Below are positions 15,742-23,437 of a DNA stretch of 23,448 nucleotides, piece after piece. The notes beneath the pieces are model-generated. The model did no database searches, was not told the origin of the DNA, and saw nothing but the letters and a program-made list of their open reading frames with translations. Within the stretch, counting starts at the first letter, position 1; every line of letters begins with the position of its first letter. Source of the stretch: CAZJWR01 sp964549765 (GTDB taxonomy: Bacteria; Zixibacteria; MSB-5A5; GN15; JAAZOE01); contig CAZJWR010000057.1 in assembly GCA_964549765.1 (NCBI GenBank), positions 1 through 23,448 of the forward strand, read 5' to 3'. Position numbers and translations under genes: made by a program.

Positions 15742-16506
15742 ATGAGTTGCAAGAATAGACAAGAGCAATCGCGGATAACCCTTCTGACAATATTGTTACT
15801 CGTTTTGACGGTACTTGCGAGTTCGAGCGCATATGCGGTTCGAGTTCGGCATAGAACGCCGGTCATTGTCGAAAAGGAATCAGTCAGTCGATGGGCGTTT
15901 CAGGGCGGAATCGATGAATTGATCGATGACGACGATGATTACAGCGGATTTCAGTTTTCACTGAGCCATTTCTACAATCGCGACAAGGCCCTGCGTATCA
16001 GCCTGGGTGTGTTCGACCGGGGAACACAGTTTACCGAGAGGCGCGTGTTCCGCTCCGACGGCCTGATCTATATATTCGATGATTTAGGCGGCTATGACAT
16101 CACCGGTGCGACATTATCGCTGCAGGGCATGTTCTATTCATCGGCGCAGCGGGGCCCGCGTCTCTACCTGGGGCTTGGTCCCCGGTTCAGCGCCAGCGAC
16201 GCCAATCCGAATGTATGGGTGACCGATTATGACGACTACAATTACGATTGGGCGGAACCGTTGGGATACGACGACGGCACGCAGATCGCCTTCGGTATCG
16301 AGGGAACCATGGGTTTCGAATGGTTCCTGGGAAGGTCGCTGAGCATGTTCGCCGAGTACGGCGCGACAGTGCAGAACGAGTGGTACATCCTCGAGTTCAA
16401 TCGCTATACCACCTATGGTCATCGGGTAAGCGAGACGGAGGCGTTCGACGACGGTATCCATCTGGACGACTCGCACATCAAGCTTGGGCTCTCCTTTTAC
16501 TTTTAG
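15742..16506 (+). CDS. Predicted outer-membrane beta-barrel protein
   Basis: This 254-residue secreted protein belongs to no family I can name with confidence. Residues 1 to about 32 are a signal peptide with an extended charged N-region (SCKNRQEQSR), a hydrophobic core (LLTILLLVLTVLASSSAYA) and an AYA cleavage site. The rest alternates polar and aromatic or hydrophobic residues in amphipathic strands (FQFSLSHFY, LRISLGVF, RLYLGLGPRF, LSMFAEYGATV) and ends LGLSFYF, the terminal-aromatic signal used by the BAM machinery. This suggests a small 8-10 strand barrel. An acidic run IDDDDDY sits near residue 61. GGAGG (15728-15732) lies 9 nt before the ATG. It has its own terminator at about 16534-16570, so it is probably separate from the peroxidase genes behind it. 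Confidence 0.75.
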   Translation: MSCKNRQEQSRITLLTILLLVLTVLASSSAYAVRVRHRTPVIVEKESVSRWAFQGGIDELIDDDDDYSGFQFSLSHFYNRDKALRISLGVFDRGTQFTERRVFRSDGLIYIFDDLGGYDITGATLSLQGMFYSSAQRGPRLYLGLGPRFSASDANPNVWVTDYDDYNYDWAEPLGYDDGTQIAFGIEGTMGFEWFLGRSLSMFAEYGATVQNEWYILEFNRYTTYGHRVSETEAFDDGIHLDDSHIKLGLSFYF

Positions 16507-16533
16507 ATAAACGCGCTCGAATTCCTTTCGACG

Positions 16534-16577
16534 AGATGGCCGGCGGACATCCTCAACCGCCGGCCGTCTTAATATTC
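16534..16577 (+). terminator. Intrinsic terminator after the barrel gene
   Basis: AGATGGCCGGCGG (16534-16546) pairs with CCGCCGGCCGTCT (16557-16569), 13 pairs including one G-T, around a 10-nt loop. TAATATT follows, so the T-run is weak. It lies 27 bp after the stop. Confidence 0.7.
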
Positions 16578-16702
16578 AGGCAATATCAACCCGTAACAAT
16601 AATCGAAAAGATTAGAATCGTTTCGTCCGCCTGCGTAGGTATTGTGAAATAATCAAACGCGAACAGGAAGAGCAGATTCATCCTGATCAGAAAAGGGCTG
16701 TT

Positions 16703-16753
16703 ATGGAACGCGGTGATGTAGTGAAAGAGATTCGTGCAAGGAGCGTATCATGA
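16703..16753 (+). CDS. Possible 16-codon leader ORF before the first peroxidase
   Basis: ATG 16703 opens a frame coding for MERGDVVKEIRARSVS and stops with TGA at 16751-16753, which overlaps the next gene's ATG as ATGA. AAGGG (16693-16697) lies 5 nt upstream. The peroxidase's own AAGGAG ribosome-binding site lies inside this small frame. It may be a translationally coupled leader peptide, or chance. The peptide resembles nothing I know. Confidence 0.25.
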   Translation: MERGDVVKEIRARSVS

Positions 16754-17778
16754 AATACCGGATCTTATTGTCGGGCGCATTTGTAATCATACTGATCGGC
16801 GTTACCATATTATTCGCCGCGGGCAGCGATCTGCATGAGCAAGCCGTGGCGAATTTCTCGCCGCTTCCGGAGTCTATTTTATCCAAAGATAGTCCCATCA
16901 CGCCGGAAAAGGTGACGTTGGGGAAGATGCTGTTTTATGACACGCGGATTTCGGTCGACCGGACGGTGAGCTGTTTCAAATGCCACTGGATCAATCTCTA
17001 TGGCACGGATGGTTTAAGAAAGGCGATCGGCAATCATTACAGGATCAATCCGCGCAATGCGCCGACTGTGTTCAACGCCGCCGGGCAGATTTCGCAGCAT
17101 TGGGTCGGCAACCGGACGACAGTCGAGGATCAGGCCAAGAAAGCGCTGCTGGGAGCAGGGTCGTATGGATTGGCGTCATATGAAGACGCCAAGAAGAATC
17201 TGAAAGCGATTACGGGCTATGATGCGCTCTTTCGTGAAGCCTTCCCGCAAGATACCGCTCCGGTTTCGGTCGATAATTTTGCATCGGCGATCGGAGCCTT
17301 TGAGAGAACACTGGTGACGCCGTCGGATTTCGACGCCTACCTGAAGGGAGATACGACGGCACTATCACCGGAGGCAAAAGCGGGATTGAAGACGTTTATC
17401 GGCATCGGCTGTGTCGGCTGCCACGGAGGAACCTACGTCGGGGGTGAACAATACCAAAAATTCGGCCTCACCGGACCATATTGGAAGGCGACCGGAAGCG
17501 AATCGATCGACAGCGGCCGGTATGTAATTACTCATGACGAGTCCGATCTGTACAAATTTAAGGTCCCGATGTTGAGAAATGTCGCGATGACCTCGCCATA
17601 CTTCCATGACGGCAGCGTCGATTCCCTCGTCGATGCGATTCGGATCATGGGGACGCTTCAACTCGATATGACGCTCGATGCGAGTCAGACGGAGGCGATA
17701 GCGGCGTTTCTGAAATCACTGACGGGGGATATCCCGGAGACTGCCCGTGCGGTGCCCGCGCTTCCACCGGGGGAATAG
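16750..17778 (+). CDS. Diheme cytochrome c peroxidase-family protein, lacks active-site Glu
   Basis: This 342-residue periplasmic protein is anchored or exported by residues 1-24. The two c-haem sites are CFKCH (C75-C78-H79) and CVGCH (C221-C224-H225). Matching by spacing to the Pseudomonas CcpA peroxidase, I find the switch histidine (H96), the interhaem tryptophan (W118), the glutamine (Q128), the C-domain histidine H286 in YFHDGS, and an axial methionine M300 in IRIMGTLQL. These fit a classical reductively activated peroxidase. The PVEM segment with the catalytic glutamate is replaced by AGSYGL, leaving S138 at that position. It may be a low-activity peroxidase or an electron-transfer protein. 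AAGGAG lies 6 nt before the ATG. It is followed by a 217-bp gap before the second peroxidase gene. Confidence 0.88.
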   Translation: MKYRILLSGAFVIILIGVTILFAAGSDLHEQAVANFSPLPESILSKDSPITPEKVTLGKMLFYDTRISVDRTVSCFKCHWINLYGTDGLRKAIGNHYRINPRNAPTVFNAAGQISQHWVGNRTTVEDQAKKALLGAGSYGLASYEDAKKNLKAITGYDALFREAFPQDTAPVSVDNFASAIGAFERTLVTPSDFDAYLKGDTTALSPEAKAGLKTFIGIGCVGCHGGTYVGGEQYQKFGLTGPYWKATGSESIDSGRYVITHDESDLYKFKVPMLRNVAMTSPYFHDGSVDSLVDAIRIMGTLQLDMTLDASQTEAIAAFLKSLTGDIPETARAVPALPPGE

Positions 17779-17877
17779 CGAAATTCGCTTTTCCATCGGT
17801 TTTTGCCGCATGCTTGCAACGGTATGGAGAATGCCGGTTCAGGCAAAATGCAGGAGTCGGAAGGGGCCGTTTATCAA

Positions 17878-17894
17878 TGACAATTTTTGACAAT
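17878..17894 (+). promoter_or_regulatory. TGACAAT direct repeat, possible operator
   Basis: TGACAAT occurs at 17878-17884 and again at 17888-17894, exactly 10 bp (one helical turn) apart, about 100 bp before the MauG-like gene. The second copy lies within TTGACA (17887-17892), a perfect -35 hexamer, but the best -10 match, TATCAT (17907-17912), is only 14 bp away. The region could hold a promoter with a regulator site. There is no further evidence. Confidence 0.25.
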
Positions 17895-17995
17895 CCCGCT
17901 TGATTTTATCATTCGAAATAGTTATGGAGAAGTTATCACATAGCCCGGAACCAGGGGAGATATCCGGGCGACGATACTCTCGCAAGGAGGGCAGT

Positions 17996-19066
17996 ATGGC
18001 CAGAGTGTGGTTTCATCTCATCATTGGATTGTTGTTGTTGTCTCCGGTTGTGTTCGCCGAGGAACCTCCCGTACCGCCGATCACGACGTCGACCAGCTAT
18101 TCGCTAGGGCCGGTACAGGTGGGGAATCTATCCGCGGCTCCGATACCGCCAGGTAATCCGCAATCCGGCGCCAAAATTGAGCTCGGGAAAAAACTCTATT
18201 TCGATACGCGGTTATCGAAAGACAACACGGTCAGTTGCGCGACGTGCCACAGCCCCAGCATGGGGTGGTCGGATGAAGGTCCGACCAGTAAGGGAATTGA
18301 CGGTCAGCGGGGCGGACGGCGGGCGCCGCCGGTGTCGAATTCGGCCTATAATCCGCTGCAATTCTGGGACGGCCGCGCGCCCAGCCTGGAAGAGCAGGCC
18401 AAGGGGCCGATCGAGAATCCGGTCGAAATGGGCAACACTCACCAAGCCATGATCCAGACGGTCGGCAGCATCCCCGGGTATCGAGAGGAATTCCTGAAGG
18501 TGTTCGGGACTTCACCGGTTACTATCGACCAGGTGGCCGATGCCATCGCGGCGTTCGAACGGACGGTAGTAACGACCGACTCGCCGTTCGATCGATACGC
18601 CGTCGGCGACGACGGAGCCATGACGCCGCTGGAGAAAAAGGGCCTGGAGATTTTCAACGGCAAGGGTCATTGCACGGCCTGCCACTGGAGCGGCCATTTC
18701 AGCGACGGGCGGTTCCATAATCTCGGCGTGGCCCAGACCGATCCCAGCAAGCCGGACCAGGGACGCTACGACGTGACGAATGATCCAGCCGACATGGGCG
18801 CCTTCAAGACGCCAACGGTCCGCGATGCCGCTACGCGTCCGCCGTATCTGCACGACGGTTCGGAGAAAACCCTCGAAGACGTCGTGCGGCTCTACAACCT
18901 GGGCGGCGGCCCCGACGACGCCAACCTCGATCCGTTGATGGTTCCCCTGCAATTGAACGAGGGAGAGATCAAGGCGCTGGTGGCGTTCATGACGCGGGCC
19001 ATGACCAGCGTCAATCCGGAAGTGTCCAACGTCAAACCGATTCCGCAATCGGAATTGCCGAGATAG
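17996..19066 (+). CDS. MauG-like diheme cytochrome c protein
   Basis: This is a 356-residue periplasmic diheme protein of the peroxidase/MauG family, with a signal peptide ending near VVFA (residue 21). Haem sites are CATCH (C81-C84-H85) and CTACH (C226-C229-H230). By spacing to CcpA/MauG the interhaem tryptophan (W124 in FWDGRAPS), Q134 and the catalytic glutamate E144 (NPVEMG) are all present, as is H286 (YLHDGS). There is no switch histidine, and the axial methionine is replaced by Y300 in VVRLYNLGGG, as in MauG and MbnH, which form a high-valent bis-Fe(IV) state and oxidise protein substrates. The start is firm: AAGGAGG (17984-17990) lies 5 nt before ATG 17996. It is 8 bp from the cytochrome-porin gene, so they form an operon. 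The reaction and substrate are unknown. Confidence 0.88.
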   Translation: MARVWFHLIIGLLLLSPVVFAEEPPVPPITTSTSYSLGPVQVGNLSAAPIPPGNPQSGAKIELGKKLYFDTRLSKDNTVSCATCHSPSMGWSDEGPTSKGIDGQRGGRRAPPVSNSAYNPLQFWDGRAPSLEEQAKGPIENPVEMGNTHQAMIQTVGSIPGYREEFLKVFGTSPVTIDQVADAIAAFERTVVTTDSPFDRYAVGDDGAMTPLEKKGLEIFNGKGHCTACHWSGHFSDGRFHNLGVAQTDPSKPDQGRYDVTNDPADMGAFKTPTVRDAATRPPYLHDGSEKTLEDVVRLYNLGGGPDDANLDPLMVPLQLNEGEIKALVAFMTRAMTSVNPEVSNVKPIPQSELPR

Positions 19067-19074
19067 GGGGAGCC

Positions 19075-20331
19075 ATGAAGATCATCGGATATACTTTGCT
19101 GGTTTTGGTGGGAATACTTCTGGTTATTCCTGACACGTCATCGGCCATACCGGCCTTTGCCCGGAAATACGGATTCAATTGCAATATGTGCCACGTCGGT
19201 TTTACCAAACTGAACGATTTCGGACAGCGGGTCCGGGACGACGGGTACCAAATACCGGGTCAGGAAGGACGCGAAAAGAACGTCTTCCAGGTGGCTCCGC
19301 CGATTTCGATGCGAACATCGACCGGCTTGATGGTATCGCATTACCGCAAATCTATGAGTTCCAGCTTCACAATCAACGGACTCGACCTGCTGGCTGCGGG
19401 CGTCATGCACAAAAATATATCGTTTCTGGTGATTTACACCCCGAGGATCGATGAACCGGCAGGCGATTACAGCGGCCCGGACGACGGCGCCAATCCCAGT
19501 CAATTGGGAGGATTCGAATCGGCCAATATCGTATTCAGCAATCTGATCCCGGACGCGCTGAATATCCGTGTAGGACGGTTCGAGCCGGCGTATCATCCGT
19601 TCAGTTCCAAGCGGTCGTATTATCTGCTTCAGCCGTATGAAGTCTACACGTTTACGACGCCGAACAACGACTTTGTATTCGATGACAATCAACTCGGCGT
19701 CGAAGCAACCGGTCATTTTCCGGTGGGATTCAAGTACGGCGTGGGTGTCGTCAACGGCAGCGGCGGCAATCCCGATATCAACAATGCCAAGGATATTTAC
19801 GCGAATGTTTTCCAGACGATTGGACGAGGCGACGGGCAGACGGCCGGACAGAGGATAGGAGCGTTCGGATATTACGGCTGGCAGCCGACGACCCGGGTCG
19901 GTTGGTACGTGGGGAATGAAGGCAGCACGGACGGCAAGAACAATGTTGGATTTTACCGCGTCGGCGGTGATGTCAGTCTGAACTGGCGGACGTTCAATCT
20001 CATGGGTCTGATCATGACCGGGAAAGACGACAAGAAGCTCAACGAGGATTACCCCAATGCCGATTACGAATTCACCGGCGGGTTCCTCCGGCTCGACTGG
20101 GCCGGTTTGCCGAATAATCGTCTGGCAGCGTCGGCCATGTTCAATTGGGTGAACTATCCGCCGTCGTATAGTCGGCCGGGATTGTCAAGGACCGGATCGG
20201 GATTGGTCCGGTATTACCTGGGCGATTGGACGGCCGTCAACATCGCATTGCACGCCGAGTACACCTATCGCGAAGTTGTCGGCGGGGACGAGGATCATTC
20301 GGCGGCGATGTTTATCGATTTCGACTTTTAG
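19075..20331 (+). CDS. Cyc2-like monohaem cytochrome-porin fusion
   Basis: This 418-residue protein has a signal peptide cleaved about residue 24 (TSSA). A very short haem domain follows, with AIPAFARKYGFNCNMCH (C36-C39-H40) continuing KLNDFGQRVRDDGYQ. From about residue 70 to the end it is an outer-membrane beta-barrel of amphipathic strands rich in aromatic residues and closing with FIDFDF. The order and length match Cyc2, the outer-membrane cytochrome that takes electrons from Fe(II), whose N terminus has a PAFARQxG-CxxCH-LNxFGR-GY pattern. Homologues of this kind also occur in bacteria that are not iron oxidisers, so Fe(II) oxidation is inference. Electrons could pass to periplasmic haem proteins such as the diheme proteins encoded just before. 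A GGGGGAG run lies just before the ATG. Confidence 0.8.
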   Translation: MKIIGYTLLVLVGILLVIPDTSSAIPAFARKYGFNCNMCHVGFTKLNDFGQRVRDDGYQIPGQEGREKNVFQVAPPISMRTSTGLMVSHYRKSMSSSFTINGLDLLAAGVMHKNISFLVIYTPRIDEPAGDYSGPDDGANPSQLGGFESANIVFSNLIPDALNIRVGRFEPAYHPFSSKRSYYLLQPYEVYTFTTPNNDFVFDDNQLGVEATGHFPVGFKYGVGVVNGSGGNPDINNAKDIYANVFQTIGRGDGQTAGQRIGAFGYYGWQPTTRVGWYVGNEGSTDGKNNVGFYRVGGDVSLNWRTFNLMGLIMTGKDDKKLNEDYPNADYEFTGGFLRLDWAGLPNNRLAASAMFNWVNYPPSYSRPGLSRTGSGLVRYYLGDWTAVNIALHAEYTYREVVGGDEDHSAAMFIDFDF

Positions 20332-20391
20332 GCGCCTTGATAGTCACGGTGACGCCGTTTTTCTCAGGTGTCCCAAGACATGCAGTCGATG

Positions 20392-20432
20392 CGGCGCATC
20401 TCTCCATGAGAGAGATGCGCCGTAGTTTGTTT
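20392..20432 (+). terminator. Strong intrinsic terminator after the cytochrome-porin gene
   Basis: CGGCGCATCTCTC (20392-20404) pairs perfectly over 13 bp with GAGAGATGCGCCG (20410-20422) around a CATGA loop, followed by TAGTTTGTTT. It closes the redox block 60 bp after its last stop and separates it from the restriction-modification gene. Confidence 0.85.
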
Positions 20433-20470
20433 GACCTGCATTTTATGGAAAGGTGCAATATATGTGATAT

Positions 20471-23437
20471 ATGAACAACGGTTTTGACTTGAATAAATCC
20501 GGTAGTTGTGCTAAATTCTTAGCAGTTGATAACAGGGATCGATCAGGTGAGGTATGTAAATTGACAGAACCCGGCGAAAACAAGAATCTGGAATCATTGG
20601 TTCAACACAGCTCATCTGAAATGGCGGATAAAATGCTTTATATCGCACGGATGAGCAATTCTGAGGAAGATGTGCGCCATGGATGTAATACCTTAATTGA
20701 TAAATTCATACAGGAGGCTGGACTTGAGGTCAAGGGAAAACATGAATATGCGCTGTGCGGCGGCTCAATAGATTCGAAATATGGAGCATTAATCATTGAA
20801 TATAAAAATCCCAAAGGAAACCTAAAAATCTCCGAAAAAAAGAGTTCCCCAGGTACGAGGGCCGTTATTAAGCAATTACAGCGTCGTTTCAACGACTTCC
20901 AAATGCAGGAACGGATGGGTGGTGAACGAATATTGGGAGTAGGGTGCGACGGGAATACAATAATATTTATTCGCTGCCGCGGGGGGAAATTCGAAATAGA
21001 GGATCCACAGCCCGTAACAGGCCACGCGGTAGAGCGGTTATTGCGCGCCATTTTATCGCTTGGGGCAAGGGGATTTTCATTTACGCCCCAAAATCTATGC
21101 CAGCACTTTGGCGCGGAGGGTGAAGTAGCTCAGTCGGGCATAAAACGAATATATAAAGTCATAACAGCAACTACAAATTCGAAAGCCTTGATCTTCTTCC
21201 GCCAATGGAAAATATTATTTGGCGAAGTGTGCGGCTACGATGTATCAGGATCCAGCACTAAAGTCGCAAAGCTTGCCGAACACTATTCAGTCAAAGATGC
21301 AAAGCCCGCGCAACTTCTCTTTTCTCTTCATACTTATTATGCCATATTCATCAAACTTCTCGCAGCGGAGATAGCTTCTGTTTTTTCGCCAATCGGGGTG
21401 TCGACAATCAAGAAGCTAGTCGCTGCGCCAACAAACGAGAAGTTGCTTATTGAGCTGCGCCTTTTAGAGCAGGGAGGCATATGGTCACAATTGGGAATCA
21501 AAAATTTCCTTGAAGGTGATTTATTCTCCTGGTACCTAGATACGTGGGACGATACCTCCGCCGCTGCGGTCCGTAAAATGGTAAACACGCTTGACCGATA
21601 TGATCCGACTACCCTAAGTGTGGATCCAACGGAATCCCGCGACCTACTCAAGCAACTTTACCAACACCTATTTCCGCGCTCCGTCCGTCATGATCTAGGT
21701 GAATACTATACACCTGACTGGCTTGCCGAGCTTGTTGTAGATGAGTTGGGATACGATGGCAATCCAGACAGGCGCCTATTGGATCCCGCGTGCGGTTCGG
21801 GTACATTCCTGGTAATTGCAATTAATCGCGTAAAGGAATGGTATGCGGAACACCGGCATGATTGTGGATATGGTGAAGACGGTCTTTTAAGGCGCATTTT
21901 AGGGAACATTGTCGGATTTGATCTCAACCCGTTGGCAGTAATGGCGGCCCGTACGAATTACCTTCTGGCTATCCGGGACCTGTTGCGTTTTATCGATTCC
22001 GTCGAGATTCCGGTCTATCTTTGTGACGCGATCATGACACCCGCAGTCTACGGAGACCTGTTTACGGGCGCGCATGGCAAGGCGAGAAGACTTAAAACAA
22101 GCGCAGAAGAATTCCTAATACCGAACGAGATTGCCAAAAGTCGGGAAATCATTGCGCGGTATACCGATAATCTTGAATCCTGTATTCGGAATAAATATAG
22201 CCCGAATGAATTCGTTGAGCGTTGTAAGCTAGAAGGAATTCCGACGACGGAAATCGACATCCATGAGAATCTATACCGCGAAATCCAGCGATTGGACGAA
22301 GCCAATCAAAATGGGCTTTGGGCGCGAATTATCAAGAACGCATTTGCCCCGTTGTTTATAGGTAAAGTTGATTTTGTTGCCGGGAATCCACCATGGATTA
22401 ATTGGGAAAATCTGCCCGATGATTATCGCAAAGGAATGCAGCCATTATGGCGCGACTATGGCCTGTTTACGCTTTCCGGGTCGGCAGGACGACTCGGAGG
22501 AGGGAAAAAAGATCTGGCCATGCTATTTCTCTATACTTCTGTCGACAATTATCTTGATATTGGTGGGAAACTGGGATTCGTAATTACTCAAAGTGTCTTT
22601 AAGACGAAAGGTGCAGGTGATGGATTTCGGAAGTTGTCATATAATAAGGACGGACGAACTATATATATTCGACCCTTAATTGTTCATGATCTAAGCAATA
22701 TGCAGGTGTTTGAAGGAGCAACCAATAGGACGGCCGTAATTGTTTGCAAAAAGCAAAATCGTGTATTCAAGTACCCAGTTCCATATTCTATTTGGAAAGG
22801 AGCTTCGCGTATAAGCCATGACATTTCAAGTGACGAGGTGCGGAAAATCAAAAGAAGCAGATCAAATGCAGTTCCAGTTGACCCGAGAAAGGAATCGTCG
22901 CCTTGGTTAACCGCACCCAAGGGCGCGCTGACTGCGCTTCAAAAAATAATTGGTGATAGCCACTACCAAGCATATGCAGGATGCTGTACATGGCTTAATG
23001 GTATATATTGGATTCGAATTTTAGAGCTGCTTGATAACGGTGAACTCCTAATAGAAAATCTCCATGATGTTGGCAAGATCACCGTCGAACATGTCCAAGT
23101 CGCTATCGAACCAGACCTTGTATACCCCTTGTTAAGGGGGAGAGACGTAAGTCGTTGGAAGGCGGAGCCTTCGATTTCAATAATTCTCACACAGAATCCT
23201 CAAACGCGGCAAGGGATACCTGAACCGATAATGAAAATGAAACACCCGAAAACTTACGGCTATCTGAAGCGTTTTGAGGGTGATAGGGATCGTCCGAAGC
23301 GTGGTTCTCTTCGTGGCCGATCAGGATATCGCAAATATTTTCATCCATCGGATCCATTTTATTCCATTTATAATGTGGGTGCATACACGATGGCTGAGGT
23401 GGTCCCGGTTTGTTGGACAGTTTGGCGGCCGAATTAA
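20471..23437 (+). CDS. Type IIG (Eco57I-like) restriction-modification protein, probably frameshifted
   Basis: This 988-residue reading combines a nuclease and an adenine-N6 methyltransferase. The N-terminal PD-(D/E)xK motif is D101 with E110-x-K112 in DSKYGALIIEYK. The methyltransferase has GEYYTP (410-415), the SAM-binding DPACGSGTF (from D438) and the catalytic NPPW (N639-W642) in FVAGNPPWINW. A target-recognition region follows. After YNVGAYTMAE the frame turns into unlikely sequence and stops at 23437. The +1 frame from 23400 reads WSRFVGQFGGRIKVAC and stays open to the window edge, as the family would be expected to continue. This suggests a natural frameshift or an assembly error. ATG 20471 has no good ribosome-binding site; TTG 20561 (AGGTGAGG 8 nt upstream) is an alternative start giving 958 residues. 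Base use is more AT-rich than in its neighbours, suggesting transfer. No separate methylase or nuclease gene is beside it. Confidence 0.85.
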   Translation: MNNGFDLNKSGSCAKFLAVDNRDRSGEVCKLTEPGENKNLESLVQHSSSEMADKMLYIARMSNSEEDVRHGCNTLIDKFIQEAGLEVKGKHEYALCGGSIDSKYGALIIEYKNPKGNLKISEKKSSPGTRAVIKQLQRRFNDFQMQERMGGERILGVGCDGNTIIFIRCRGGKFEIEDPQPVTGHAVERLLRAILSLGARGFSFTPQNLCQHFGAEGEVAQSGIKRIYKVITATTNSKALIFFRQWKILFGEVCGYDVSGSSTKVAKLAEHYSVKDAKPAQLLFSLHTYYAIFIKLLAAEIASVFSPIGVSTIKKLVAAPTNEKLLIELRLLEQGGIWSQLGIKNFLEGDLFSWYLDTWDDTSAAAVRKMVNTLDRYDPTTLSVDPTESRDLLKQLYQHLFPRSVRHDLGEYYTPDWLAELVVDELGYDGNPDRRLLDPACGSGTFLVIAINRVKEWYAEHRHDCGYGEDGLLRRILGNIVGFDLNPLAVMAARTNYLLAIRDLLRFIDSVEIPVYLCDAIMTPAVYGDLFTGAHGKARRLKTSAEEFLIPNEIAKSREIIARYTDNLESCIRNKYSPNEFVERCKLEGIPTTEIDIHENLYREIQRLDEANQNGLWARIIKNAFAPLFIGKVDFVAGNPPWINWENLPDDYRKGMQPLWRDYGLFTLSGSAGRLGGGKKDLAMLFLYTSVDNYLDIGGKLGFVITQSVFKTKGAGDGFRKLSYNKDGRTIYIRPLIVHDLSNMQVFEGATNRTAVIVCKKQNRVFKYPVPYSIWKGASRISHDISSDEVRKIKRSRSNAVPVDPRKESSPWLTAPKGALTALQKIIGDSHYQAYAGCCTWLNGIYWIRILELLDNGELLIENLHDVGKITVEHVQVAIEPDLVYPLLRGRDVSRWKAEPSISIILTQNPQTRQGIPEPIMKMKHPKTYGYLKRFEGDRDRPKRGSLRGRSGYRKYFHPSDPFYSIYNVGAYTMAEVVPVCWTVWRPN
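20489..20517 (+). promoter_or_regulatory. Candidate extended -10 promoter at the start of the R-M gene
   Basis: TTGAAT (20489-20494) and TAAATT (20512-20517) are 17 bp apart, and TGC precedes the -10 (extended -10). It lies within the first codons of the longest reading of the R-M gene. If real, translation should start downstream, for example at TTG 20561. Confidence 0.35.

Noticed and set aside
16642..16656. TTGTGAAATAATCAA before the first diheme gene as an FNR or CRP site
   Set aside because: Half-sites match only partly and the spacing is one base too long for FNR; it does not fit the CRP palindrome either.
17777..17792. AGCGA-AAT-TCGCT hairpin followed by TTT after the first diheme gene, as a terminator
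   Set aside because: A five-pair stem and a three-base T-run are too weak to support a terminator call, though it may contribute to a transcript end.
20471..23437. Reading the large methyltransferase as BREX PglX or a type I HsdM
   Set aside because: An N-terminal PD-(D/E)xK nuclease motif in the same chain, NPPW rather than NPPY, and no neighbouring BREX or hsdR/hsdS genes favour a type IIG protein.
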